Assembly (NCBI GenBank): GCA_003696465.1
Contig: RFHG01000146.1
Span: forward strand, 1-31,249
Direction of reading: 5' to 3'
DNA: 31,249 nt
Origin: Gammaproteobacteria bacterium
GTDB taxonomy: Bacteria > Pseudomonadota > Gammaproteobacteria > J044
The notes under the pieces were generated by a model. It was given only the letters and a program-made list of their open reading frames with translations. It searched no databases and was not told the DNA's origin. How positions within the stretch are numbered: the first letter of the stretch is position 1; each line of letters starts with the position of its first letter. Below are positions 1 through 7,148 of this stretch, piece by piece. Both the position numbers and the translations under genes were made by a program.

Positions 1-165
1 ATCACGGCCGTTTTTGTCGACCGGGATTTTGCGGCACGCGTGGAAGACATGCTGCGGCAGGATTTCCATCACTGTGTCGAGGCGCATCAGGCCGATTATC
101 AGGCCAGGCCCTTCTGGTTCCGTGTCGGTTCCCGGCTGGCCCGGCTGTTTGCACCGATGCTCTGA
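1..165 (+). CDS. Cardiolipin synthase-like phospholipase D protein, C-terminal fragment
   Basis: Frame 1 is open from the window edge and stops at TGA 163-165, giving the last 54 residues of a protein whose start lies outside. The fragment reads like the tail of a bacterial cardiolipin synthase (phospholipase D superfamily): an acidic/aromatic stretch (VFVDRDFAARVEDMLRQDF), then a short Trp/Arg segment ending RLARLFAPML, as in the amphipathic C-terminal helix of that family. The two HKD catalytic motifs would lie upstream, so catalytic competence cannot be judged. It converges on the ClC gene with only 8 nt between stop codons. The call rests on this short tail alone; another phospholipase D-like enzyme is possible. 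Confidence 0.55.
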   Translation: MTAVFVDRDFAARVEDMLRQDFHHCVEAHQADYQARPFWFRVGSRLARLFAPML

Positions 166-173
166 GGTTGCCG

Positions 174-1472
174 TCAGGTGCGGGTCTGGTGTGCGGCCTC
201 CGAGCCCTGCACCTTGAGCAGGGCAGTAAAAACCGAATCCTGGCCCAGCAACAGGCTGTTGGTCAGCTCCGCGCTGATGACCGCGATCATCCCGGGCAGG
301 ATGATGCCCGGGTTCCAGGTCAGCTCCAGCAGGGCCGTCAGTGCGGCCAGCGGCGCGCGCAGGCTGGCCCCCATCATGGCCGCCATGCCCACCAGGGCAT
401 AGAAGCTGGGAGAACTGGCCAGTGGCATGAGCCAGCCATCGGCCAGGAAATGGGTGGCCGCACCCAGCCCGCCGCCGATGACAAAGGCCGGTCCGATGAG
501 GCCGCCCGGTACCCGCAGCCCCACCGACAGGCCCGTGGCCAGCAGCTTGGCAAGGATGATCAGAAGCAGGGCCTGGAACACCAGCTCGCCACGCAGCATG
601 GCCTCCAGGCTGTCGTAGCTGATGCCCATGATCTGGGGCGCCTCGATGGCCAGCAGCCCGGTGACCAGTCCCGCCAGCGGAAAGGCCAGAAGCGGCGACC
701 AGCGGGCCGTGACCTGCGCGGTGCGGCGGATGAGCCCCACGAACAGGCTGGAGGTGATCCCGGTGAGCAGCCCGAGCCCGATCATGAGCGGCAGTTCGGC
801 CAGTCTGCCGATGTGCAGCGGAGGGATGTCGAAAGCCGGCATCGGCCCGTAGATGAGCTGGCTCAGCACCGCCCCGGTCACGGCGGCGATGATGATGGGC
901 AGGTAGCGTTCCACCCGGTAACGCACGCGCAGGACCTCGATGACGAAGACGACCCCCGCCAGCGGGGTGTTGAAGGCAGCGGCAATTGCCGCTGCCGCCC
1001 CGCAGGCGGCCAGGATGAACGATTCCTCGGCACTGTTGCCCAGAATCTGGCCGGCCTGGCTGGTGATGCCGGCCCCGACATGGACCCCCGGCCCCTCGCG
1101 GTCGACCGAATGGCCGAACACGATGGCCGCGATGCCGCCGAAGAACTGCGCCAGCAGATTGGGCAGGGGCAGGCGTACGGGGCTGTCGCGTTCGCTGTGC
1201 AGGCGGTCGATGACATGGGCAATGCCGACCTGGCGCTGGGCAGGGTCGAGCCGGCTGAAAACAAAACCCAGTGCCAGCCCGCCGAAAACGGGCGTGATCA
1301 GCCGTTCCCATACCGGAAGCGCCTCGTAGTTGCCCACCTGATGGCCGGGGAGGAACAGTGCCTGCCCTTCCTCTATGAGCCAGCGGAACAGCAGGACGCC
1401 GATGCCGGCGGCCAGGCCACTCAGCAGGCCCATGGAGGTGATGCGCAGCAGCCGTCGGTGACGCTTGAGCAT
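174..1472 (-). CDS. ClC-family chloride channel/transporter
   Basis: A 432-residue ClC-family anion channel of the inner membrane with many hydrophobic helices (from about residue 11) and no C-terminal CBS domains. Family signatures are clear: the external gating-glutamate motif reads DREGPGVH with Glu126; the internal helix reads AFNTPLAGVVFVIEV (166-180); the third chloride-binding segment is GLRVPGGLIGPAF (318-330). Two details differ from E. coli ClcA. The GSGIP selectivity loop is replaced by QVGIAH (81-86). The position of the inner proton glutamate (E203 of ClcA) is Val180, while the neighbour matching E202 is Glu179. Valine there is typical of ClC channels rather than proton-coupled antiporters, so a passive chloride channel is inferred. 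The start ATG lies 1 nt after the argE stop, so the two are co-transcribed. Confidence 0.93.
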   Translation of the reverse strand: MLKRHRRLLRITSMGLLSGLAAGIGVLLFRWLIEEGQALFLPGHQVGNYEALPVWERLITPVFGGLALGFVFSRLDPAQRQVGIAHVIDRLHSERDSPVRLPLPNLLAQFFGGIAAIVFGHSVDREGPGVHVGAGITSQAGQILGNSAEESFILAACGAAAAIAAAFNTPLAGVVFVIEVLRVRYRVERYLPIIIAAVTGAVLSQLIYGPMPAFDIPPLHIGRLAELPLMIGLGLLTGITSSLFVGLIRRTAQVTARWSPLLAFPLAGLVTGLLAIEAPQIMGISYDSLEAMLRGELVFQALLLIILAKLLATGLSVGLRVPGGLIGPAFVIGGGLGAATHFLADGWLMPLASSPSFYALVGMAAMMGASLRAPLAALTALLELTWNPGIILPGMIAVISAELTNSLLLGQDSVFTALLKVQGSEAAHQTRT

Positions 1473-1473
1473 G

Positions 1474-2637
1474 TCAGGATGTCCCCAAGCAGTGTCGGCG
1501 GATCAGGGCGCGCAGGATCTCCAGCATGGGAGGAATGCGCTCCAGGGCGAGGAACTCGTCCGGCTGGTGGGCCTGCTCGATGTCGCCCGGGCCGAGGATC
1601 ACGGTCTCCGTGCCCAGTGCCTGCAGATAGGGCCCCTCGGTGCCGAAGGCCACGGAGCCGGCACGTTCTCCGGTGAGTCGTTCGCAGGTCTGCACGATCC
1701 AGCTCTCGCTCGCTGTCTGCAGGGCGTCGATGCCGTGAAACAGCGGCTTGAAATCGAGCTTCAGACCGCGGCGTTCGGCAATGGGTACCAGCCGTGCACG
1801 CAGCAGGGTGCGGGCCTCGTCCGCGCTCATGCCCGGCAGGGGGCGCAGGTCGATGTGCAGTTCGCATTCGCCGCAAATGCGGTTCGGGTTGTCGCCGCCA
1901 TGGATATGGCCCAGGTTGAGGGTGGGTACGGGCACGGCGAAGTCCGGGTTGTGGTAGCGTTCGGCGAGTTCGGCCCGCAATGCCAGCAGGGCCTGCATCA
2001 CCTCGGCCATGCCTTCCAGCGCGTTGATGCCCTGGGCAGGGTCGCTGGAATGTCCGCTGCGGCCCCGCAGCCGAATGGCCTCCATCAGGATGCCCTTGTG
2101 CTGGCGTACCGGCCGCAGGCCCGTGGGTTCACCGATTACCGCGTAGCGGCCCGGCCTGCTGCCCCGTTCCAGCAGGGCGCGGGCTCCGGACATGGAGGTC
2201 TCCTCATCCGCGGTGGCGAGGATGACCAGCGGGTGCTGCATGCGGGCGGGGTCGAGCGCGCGCGCGGCCTCTATGGCCAGCGCCAGGAAGGCCTTCATGT
2301 CGGCGGTACCCAGCCCGTACAGGCGCCCCTCCCGCTCGCTCAGGCGAAAGGGATCGGTCTTCCAGGCCCCCTCGTCCCAGGGCACCGTGTCGGTATGGCC
2401 GGCCAGCACCAGGGCATCCTCGCCCGCGCCGAGGGTGGCAAGGAGGTTGGCCTTGTTGCCTTCCAGCGGCATGATCTCGACGGCAAAGCCCATGCCTTCC
2501 AGCCACTCGCCCAGCCGATCGATGACGCCGCGATTGCCCATGTCGAGTTCCGCATGGGCACTGCTCACCGAGGGCTCGGCGACGAGCGTGCCGATCATTT
2601 CCAGCAGGGACGGCGGTTGCATCGGGGAACGGTCCAT
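1474..2637 (-). CDS. argE: Acetylornithine deacetylase (M20 metallopeptidase family)
   Basis: ArgE hydrolyses N-acetylornithine to ornithine and acetate in cytoplasmic arginine synthesis, using two metal ions. From ATG 2637 the protein is 387 residues, close to the 383 of E. coli ArgE. Metal and catalytic residues fall where expected: GHTDT with His81, TADM with bridging Asp113, DEET with Glu145/Glu146, GEPT with Glu170, and AHQPDEF with His357. The central lid domain carries RGRSGHSSDP. The frame opens at a TTG at 2655 and further ATGs follow at 2637 and 2622. No strong ribosome binding site decides between them, and 2637 was chosen by length. Some gammaproteobacterial M20 homologues deacetylate N-acetylcysteine-like substrates, but the motif match favours ArgE. 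It is the first gene of a two-gene unit with the ClC gene. Confidence 0.9.
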   Translation of the reverse strand: MDRSPMQPPSLLEMIGTLVAEPSVSSAHAELDMGNRGVIDRLGEWLEGMGFAVEIMPLEGNKANLLATLGAGEDALVLAGHTDTVPWDEGAWKTDPFRLSEREGRLYGLGTADMKAFLALAIEAARALDPARMQHPLVILATADEETSMSGARALLERGSRPGRYAVIGEPTGLRPVRQHKGILMEAIRLRGRSGHSSDPAQGINALEGMAEVMQALLALRAELAERYHNPDFAVPVPTLNLGHIHGGDNPNRICGECELHIDLRPLPGMSADEARTLLRARLVPIAERRGLKLDFKPLFHGIDALQTASESWIVQTCERLTGERAGSVAFGTEGPYLQALGTETVILGPGDIEQAHQPDEFLALERIPPMLEILRALIRRHCLGTS

Positions 2638-2700
2638 GGGTCCATCATGCCGCAAAGCCGTCGCGGCTTCATCCTGCCGCCCTGGGCACGGGCCCGAAAT

Positions 2701-2732
2701 GCAGAAGGCCGCGCATGTGCGCGGCCTTCTGC
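2701..2732 (-). terminator. Hairpin terminator of the sulfur globule gene
   Basis: A perfect 14-bp inverted repeat (arms 2701-2714 and 2719-2732, 4-nt loop) lies 36 nt beyond the stop of the minus-strand sulfur globule gene. In that direction it is followed by ATTT, a short U-tract only. It separates the small highly expressed gene from argE downstream. An attenuating or transcript-stabilising 3' hairpin is equally compatible. Confidence 0.75.
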
Positions 2733-2768
2733 TGCCATGATGGCGCTGGCTTTCTCAGCCCGGAAGAA

Positions 2769-3176
2769 TCACTTCTTCTGGTTGTTCTGCTGAGGAGCCG
2801 GGGCACCCTGCGGGGGCACCGGAGCGTACGGCGGGGCATAGGGAGCCGGGCCGTAGTAGGGGGCCGGACCGTAGTACGGGCCATAGTAGGGGCCGTAACC
2901 GCGGTAGCCGTAGTAGTCACCGTAGTAGTCGCTGTTGCCATAGCCACGGCCATGACCACGACCATGACCACGACCCTTGAAGCTCATGGAGAAGTCGGTG
3001 TCGCCGGCCATGTCGTTCCAGACATCACCCCAGCCACGGCCGTAGCCACGGTCGCCGTAACGGCCATAGCCGTCATCGTCATCCCACGGGCCCCACCAGG
3101 CATTGGCAGACTGGATGGTCAGCGCGGAAGCGCCGAGCAGAACAGCGGTAGCTGCGATTTTGGTCAGTTTTTTCAT
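2769..3176 (-). CDS. Sulfur globule family protein (secreted, Gly/Tyr/Pro-rich)
   Basis: A 135-residue exported structural protein. Residues 1-26 form a typical Sec signal peptide (MKKLTKIAATAVLLGASALT, then IQSANA before the cut). The mature chain opens WWGPWDDDDGYGRYG, has a short conserved core (DVWNDMAGDTDFSMSFKGRG), then GRGHGRG and Tyr/Gly/Pro repeats of the PYYGP kind, and a hydrophilic tail rich in Pro, Gln and Lys. This composition and the core match sulfur globule family proteins of purple and colourless sulfur bacteria, which coat periplasmic elemental-sulfur globules. No cysteine is present. It is monocistronic, with a consensus-like promoter, a strong GGAGG ribosome binding site 7 nt before ATG and a hairpin terminator, all pointing to high expression. 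Known Sgp proteins are defined loosely, so another low-complexity envelope protein cannot be fully excluded. Confidence 0.85.
   Translation of the reverse strand: MKKLTKIAATAVLLGASALTIQSANAWWGPWDDDDGYGRYGDRGYGRGWGDVWNDMAGDTDFSMSFKGRGHGRGHGRGYGNSDYYGDYYGYRGYGPYYGPYYGPAPYYGPAPYAPPYAPVPPQGAPAPQQNNQKK
2838..2975 (-). repeat. Degenerate tandem repeats coding for Tyr/Gly/Pro and Gly/Arg/His motifs
   Basis: Within the sulfur globule gene, a unit of about 12-15 nt built on GGGCCGTAGTAG (plus-strand reading) recurs from about 2838 to 2933 and encodes PYYGP-like repeats. A second 12-nt unit, CATGACCACGAC, is repeated in tandem near 2950-2974 and encodes RGHG. Copies are imperfect, so this is protein repeat expansion rather than a fresh microsatellite. 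Confidence 0.6.
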
Positions 3177-3180
3177 TTGC

Positions 3181-3188
3181 TTACCTCC
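3181..3188 (-). promoter_or_regulatory. Strong ribosome binding site of the sulfur globule gene
   Basis: On the minus strand GGAGGTAA ends 4 nt before the ATG at 3176, giving a 7-nt spacing from GGAGG. It is the best anti-Shine-Dalgarno match noticed in the window and fixes the start of the sulfur globule gene. Confidence 0.85.
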
Positions 3189-3290
3189 AAGGTACTAAAC
3201 CGGTTGTTTCGAGTTGCTCATGAAGAATGCGCTCCGGCGGAAGCATCCCTCAGCCCGTCTCTTGTGTTCGTTGTTGGCGGGCATGTGCGC

Positions 3291-3320
3291 AGTATATTAG
3301 CAACGACGAATATTAGTCAA
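3291..3320 (-). promoter_or_regulatory. Sigma-70-type promoter of the sulfur globule gene
   Basis: Reading the minus strand, a -35 box TTGACT (3320-3315) and a -10 box TATACT (3296-3291) are separated by 18 nt. Each differs from consensus by one base. The predicted start near 3284 gives a leader of about 108 nt before the ATG at 3176. The surrounding stretch is AT-rich relative to the window. Nothing shows which signal regulates it. Confidence 0.75.
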
Positions 3321-3433
3321 GGGTAAAACGGACCTTTTGTCCAATACACTTGAGGTAGATCAATCCGCGTCGGCCGTCAACCTTGCCGTCCATCACGGGT
3401 AAAATGGAAACCGATGCCTCAATGGAGCCAGAC

Positions 3434-3808
3434 ATGAACGCCCCGGATCCTGCCGTTTCGGCCATCCTCAATGTGGGACTGGACGACTTCGAAACCGAGG
3501 TCGTTGCGCATTCGCACCATCGGCCCGTGCTGGTGGATTTCTGGGCGGCCTGGTGTTCGCCCTGTCTGGTGATTGCTCCGGTCCTCGCGGAGGTGGTGGA
3601 TGCCTGGGACGGCGCGCTCAGGCTGGCCAAGGTCGAGGTCGACGAGGGCGAGAACATGAAGCTCGCAGGCCGCTACGCGGTACGCGGATTCCCCACCGTC
3701 ATCCTGTTCGAGCATGGCGAGGAGTCGGGGCGTTTCAGTGGAGCCCGCTCGGCGAACTGGATCGAGGAGTTCCTGGAGGAGCACAGTCGCATGCTGGGAT
3801 CCGGATGA
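3434..3808 (+). CDS. Cytoplasmic thioredoxin-like protein with CSPC active site
   Basis: A 124-residue single-domain thioredoxin without signal peptide or membrane segment. The strand PVLVDFWAAW leads into the active site Cys41-Ser-Pro-Cys44 in place of the usual CGPC; the cis-proline loop is GFPTVILF, and GRFSGARS replaces the usual G-rich strand near the C-terminus. Length and layout match thioredoxin A (about 108 residues) with a short N-terminal extension. Four in-frame ATGs exist (3383, 3404, 3422, 3434); 3434 is preferred because GGAG lies 6 nt upstream and the others lack a ribosome binding site. It reads divergently from the sulfur globule gene across about 257 nt. A role in protein disulfide or persulfide reduction is inferred; the CSPC motif alone does not define a substrate. 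Confidence 0.85.
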   Translation: MNAPDPAVSAILNVGLDDFETEVVAHSHHRPVLVDFWAAWCSPCLVIAPVLAEVVDAWDGALRLAKVEVDEGENMKLAGRYAVRGFPTVILFEHGEESGRFSGARSANWIEEFLEEHSRMLGSG

Positions 3809-3953
3809 AAGGCGCCGGATGGTCTATAGTCAGCCGTTCGGGGCATTGCCCGGAATTGCGTGCGCGATCACGAAAATCCGGGCGCGCTTTGTCGAGACTA
3901 CATAATCCGGCCACAGCAACAGACCGATCCTGTTACGACCAAGGAAGCAACGC

Positions 3954-6560
3954 ATGACCACAGACAAGGCTGCCGAGACCAAAGGAACCCGACCCAAGAT
4001 TCTCATTGTGGATGATTCGCGCGTGGTGCGCGCATCCATGCACAAGATTCTGGACCAGCGCTTTGACGTGATCGAGGCCGAGGACGGGGAGGATGGCTGG
4101 ATGCAGATCCGCAAGCACGAGGATCTGCGCTGCGTGTTCACCGATTACTCGATGCCCGAGCTCGACGGCTTCGGGCTGCTCGACCGGGTGCGCGGTTCGG
4201 CCAATACCCGCATCAACCGGCTGCCGGTGATCCTGGTGACCGGCAACGAGGACGACAAGGGCGTACGGCAGGAGGCCCGCAAGGTCGGATTCAACGGTGT
4301 GGTCATGAAGCCGTTCAAGTCTGCCGAGATCGAACAGTGCCTGCAGCATGTCCTGCCCGAGCTCCAAGCCAGAAAGGAAACGGCACCGAAGGCCTCCGAG
4401 GCGCCCTCGCTGGATACCGCCGCCCTGCAGGCCCTGCGCCAGGAGATCGAGCGACTCAAGTCGCAGAGCACATCCTTCCTCGCACGCGCGGAGCAGGCCG
4501 AGAAGGGGCGCCTCGAGGCCGAACAGGAGCTGACCCGGTTGCGGGCCGAGCTCGAAGTGGCCCGGCTGGAGGCGGCCAGTTACGGCAAGTCGGCGGAAGA
4601 CCATCGCAAGATGGAGGAAGACCTGACCCAGTTGCAGGCGCAGCTTGATGCGGCCATCAACCGGGCGGAACTGGCCGAGGCCTCCAACCGCAAGGCCGAG
4701 CAGGAGATTTCCTCCCTGCAGGAGGAGTTGCGGCGCCACCAGCACGAAAACGCGGAGCAGCTGCGCCACCGTGAGGAGCAGCATCAGGCCCTGCAGGACC
4801 AGCTGGCCGCGGCCAAGGCGCGCATCGAGGAGCTGGATCTGGCCCGCAAGAAGGCAGAAAACGAGGTCAAGCAGCTGCGCACCGAGCTGATGCTGCGTCA
4901 GCAGGGGGCCGAGGAGGCGCAGTCGGAGCAGGTGGAACAGCTGCGGGCCGAGATCTCGGCCCTGCACGAGGAGCTGAGTGCTGCCCACGAGGCCACCGAG
5001 GCCGCGCGCAAGATCCGCAAGGAGCTGGAGCGGGAGCAGGAGCGCCTGCAGAGTGAAAACACGGCCCTGCAGGAGCGCCTGCAGGCCGAGAGCGAGGAAC
5101 ACGAACGCACCCGGCGCATGGTGGAGCGCCTGCGTCAGGACCGCGAGGCGGCCATTGCCCGCGCCGAATCCTCCGAGGACCGGCTGGAGCGGGCCGAGAT
5201 CATCCTCAAGAAACTCAAGGCCGAGGCCGGCAAGGCCCAGGAGCAGGACCGCGAGCTGCTCAAGGTGCGCGAGGAGCTGGTGGCCGTGCGCGCCGAGCTG
5301 GATGCCCTGCGTATCGACAAGGAGGCCGCGGAGGCGGCCCAGCGCGAGGCCGAGAACGAACTGGTCTCGCTCGCTGCCTCGCTGGAGGCGATGGAGCAGG
5401 CCAAGGATGCGCTCGAGGCACGCGTGATCGAGCTGCAGGCCGAGCTCAATGACCGCCGCGAGCAGGAACTCAAGGGCAAGCCCGTGGCGGCCAGTGCCCC
5501 TGCAACGCCGGCAGTGGAACCGGAGCCGCCGCCGGCACCGGACGAGATCGTCGACATGAGTGCCGGTGCCGGCAGCAGGACGGCCCCTGCCGGTCAGACG
5601 GCCGCGGCTGAAGCCGAGAAGGTGGGTGGCGAAGTCATCGAACTGGCAGGCTTCTGGCCCGGAGAAGATGACCCCCTGCTCGAGGAGGAAGAGGCGCCCG
5701 CTCCGGCCCGTGCGGCGCAACACGCGGGACAGGAGCGTACCACGCGGTCCAGGCCGGATCTGTCCCATGCGCGGGTCAGGCGCAGCGGGGGCGCGGGACG
5801 CTGGCTGGTGCTGCTGCTCCTGCTCGGAGGCGCCGGCGCGGGTGCGGCCTGGTATCTCGGATTCCTGAACGGAGACAGTCTGCCGCTGGCCGGTGGGGCA
5901 TCCCGTCCCGAGGCTCGGGTGGCTGGCAAGTCCGCGGTCGTGGAGAAGAAATCCGCCCCGAAAGAGGCGCCCGTGAAGACCGGGAAGCCGCAACGGCCCG
6001 CCCCGGTCGCAAAGGCGGTCCCGCCGTCCCCGGCACCTGAAAAACCCGCCGCCACGAGGGCGGAAGCGCCCGCAATTGCGGGCACTGCCGCCCCCCCGGC
6101 CGCCCAGGCTGAGGCCACTGCACTGGCCGGGCGTGCGGAGTCCGGAGGCGATGACCCTGCGCAGGCCGTCCGTCCGGCCGCGGAACCGCCTCGTGCAACT
6201 GCAGCGCCGGCACCCGTGGCGAGTGGCGTGGTCCAACGCCGGCCCGCCGACGAGCGGCCCGGCATTGAACCGGAGGCCGCCGGCCAGCCGGGGAATGCCG
6301 GCGAGGCCGTTGCGGGACGGGCCCCCGGGTCTGTGGAGCCGGGTCCGTCACCGGCCGAATCGGTGGTGACCGTGACCGAGGCGGCGGCTGCTGCCGAAAG
6401 CGGCGCAACGCCCGCAACGGCCGATAGCGGGGCAACGACCGTGGCACTTGCGCCGTGGGCAGAGCAGAGGAAGGTGTTGCTGCAGCAGGCCGAGGAGGAA
6501 CGTCGCAAGCTGCTGGCCGCTCATCCCGATGGCAAGGCGCCTCTGCCTCAGGTTCAGTAG
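3954..6560 (+). CDS. Receiver domain, long coiled coil and transmembrane protein
   Basis: An 868-residue protein of unusual design. Residues 14-135 are a complete CheY-like receiver: acidic pair Asp20/Asp21, phospho-acceptor Asp64 in FTDYSMPELDG, switch Thr96 and Lys119 in MKPF. Residues about 150-510 are a nearly unbroken Glu/Arg/Gln/Ala-rich coiled coil. An acidic, Pro/Ala-rich linker follows, containing IELAGFWPGEDDPLLEEEE. A single hydrophobic helix (about 617-638, starting WLVLLLLLGG) comes next, then roughly 230 Ala/Pro-rich residues and a charged C-terminal helix. By the positive-inside rule (RVRRSGGAGR before the helix) the receiver is cytoplasmic and the tail periplasmic. The ribosome binding site AAGGA is 8 nt from ATG. 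There is no output or enzymatic domain. The kinase partner is unknown; a scaffold or polar-localisation role is inferred only. The gene stands alone, converging on the DUF2914 gene. Confidence 0.9.
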   Translation: MTTDKAAETKGTRPKILIVDDSRVVRASMHKILDQRFDVIEAEDGEDGWMQIRKHEDLRCVFTDYSMPELDGFGLLDRVRGSANTRINRLPVILVTGNEDDKGVRQEARKVGFNGVVMKPFKSAEIEQCLQHVLPELQARKETAPKASEAPSLDTAALQALRQEIERLKSQSTSFLARAEQAEKGRLEAEQELTRLRAELEVARLEAASYGKSAEDHRKMEEDLTQLQAQLDAAINRAELAEASNRKAEQEISSLQEELRRHQHENAEQLRHREEQHQALQDQLAAAKARIEELDLARKKAENEVKQLRTELMLRQQGAEEAQSEQVEQLRAEISALHEELSAAHEATEAARKIRKELEREQERLQSENTALQERLQAESEEHERTRRMVERLRQDREAAIARAESSEDRLERAEIILKKLKAEAGKAQEQDRELLKVREELVAVRAELDALRIDKEAAEAAQREAENELVSLAASLEAMEQAKDALEARVIELQAELNDRREQELKGKPVAASAPATPAVEPEPPPAPDEIVDMSAGAGSRTAPAGQTAAAEAEKVGGEVIELAGFWPGEDDPLLEEEEAPAPARAAQHAGQERTTRSRPDLSHARVRRSGGAGRWLVLLLLLGGAGAGAAWYLGFLNGDSLPLAGGASRPEARVAGKSAVVEKKSAPKEAPVKTGKPQRPAPVAKAVPPSPAPEKPAATRAEAPAIAGTAAPPAAQAEATALAGRAESGGDDPAQAVRPAAEPPRATAAPAPVASGVVQRRPADERPGIEPEAAGQPGNAGEAVAGRAPGSVEPGPSPAESVVTVTEAAAAAESGATPATADSGATTVALAPWAEQRKVLLQQAEEERRKLLAAHPDGKAPLPQVQ

Positions 6561-6600
6561 GCGTTTGAACGGGAGCCGGTGGCGGGGCGTGGGGGCGTCT

Positions 6601-7032
6601 TCAGTGCCGGGCTGGGCGGTACTCGAACTGGGCCGCCTTCAACGGCCAGCCGGTCTCGCTGTCGATCACCCAGACTGTCCACACGCCGGTCATGGCGGGG
6701 TCCAGGGCCTTTTTGGAATTGACACGCCAGCGCGGGCCGCGAACCTCGAACTCGATCTCGGAGACCGGTTGCCCCTTGTATTCCCAGACATGCTTGATGC
6801 GCCGTCCCTGCATGTGACGCAGCTCGCTGAAGAAAAAGATCTCGCGATGCGAGTTGTCGAGGGCGACGATACGGTCGATGGGCTCGCGGTTTTCAATGCC
6901 GGTGGTGAACAGGGCGCGGGCCACGCGCGCACGCTCCGGGATCTGGGGTGGCCGGGGTTCGGCCACGGCACCGGCGGGTGCCAGCAGCAGGGCAGAGAGC
7001 AACGCGAGGAGGGCCTTTCTGCGTGGCAGCAT
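6601..7032 (-). CDS. Exported DUF2914 domain protein
   Basis: From ATG 7032 this is a 143-residue protein with a signal peptide (MLPRRKALLALLSALLLAPA, cut after about residue 24) and one DUF2914 domain. Landmarks are VARALFTTGIENREPIDRI, FFFSELRHMQGRRIKHVWEY, GPRWRVNSKK and TGVWTVWVIDSETGWPL, ending in an FEYRP strand. DUF2914 is a small beta-rich module of unknown function common in sulfur-oxidising and other gammaproteobacteria, usually periplasmic. The frame continues upstream to 7110, but those residues (MGFGPARKAAPTYTT) do not look like a leader, and AAGGA about 10 nt before 7032 supports the shorter form. It reads divergently from the HDOD gene over about 115 nt and converges with the receiver-coiled-coil gene. 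Confidence 0.85.
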   Translation of the reverse strand: MLPRRKALLALLSALLLAPAGAVAEPRPPQIPERARVARALFTTGIENREPIDRIVALDNSHREIFFFSELRHMQGRRIKHVWEYKGQPVSEIEFEVRGPRWRVNSKKALDPAMTGVWTVWVIDSETGWPLKAAQFEYRPARH

Positions 7033-7148
7033 GTCCTTGGATTCCTTGCATGTGGGCAGACTCATTGTAGTGTATGTGGGTGCGGCTTTGCGAGCCGGCC
7101 CGAACCCCAACCCGCAAAAACGCGAGCAGTTTCGCAGGAGCAGATGGC

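Noticed and set aside
168..2793. Two long plus-strand open frames opposite the ClC gene and argE
   Set aside because: They encode Gln/Gly/Arg-rich sequence without motifs, and the opposite strand has two clear genes.
3933..6236. Long minus-strand open frame (767 codons) opposite the receiver-coiled-coil gene
   Set aside because: Its product is Leu/Gly/Arg-rich low-complexity text mirroring the coiled coil. The plus frame has a complete receiver motif set and ribosome binding site. GC-rich codon use keeps the antisense frame free of stops.
7046..7076. Possible promoter boxes (TTGCAT with TGTATG) between the DUF2914 and HDOD genes
   Set aside because: Spacing is 19 nt and the -10 match is poor; a TACAAT on the other strand has no -35 partner. 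Not strong enough to annotate.
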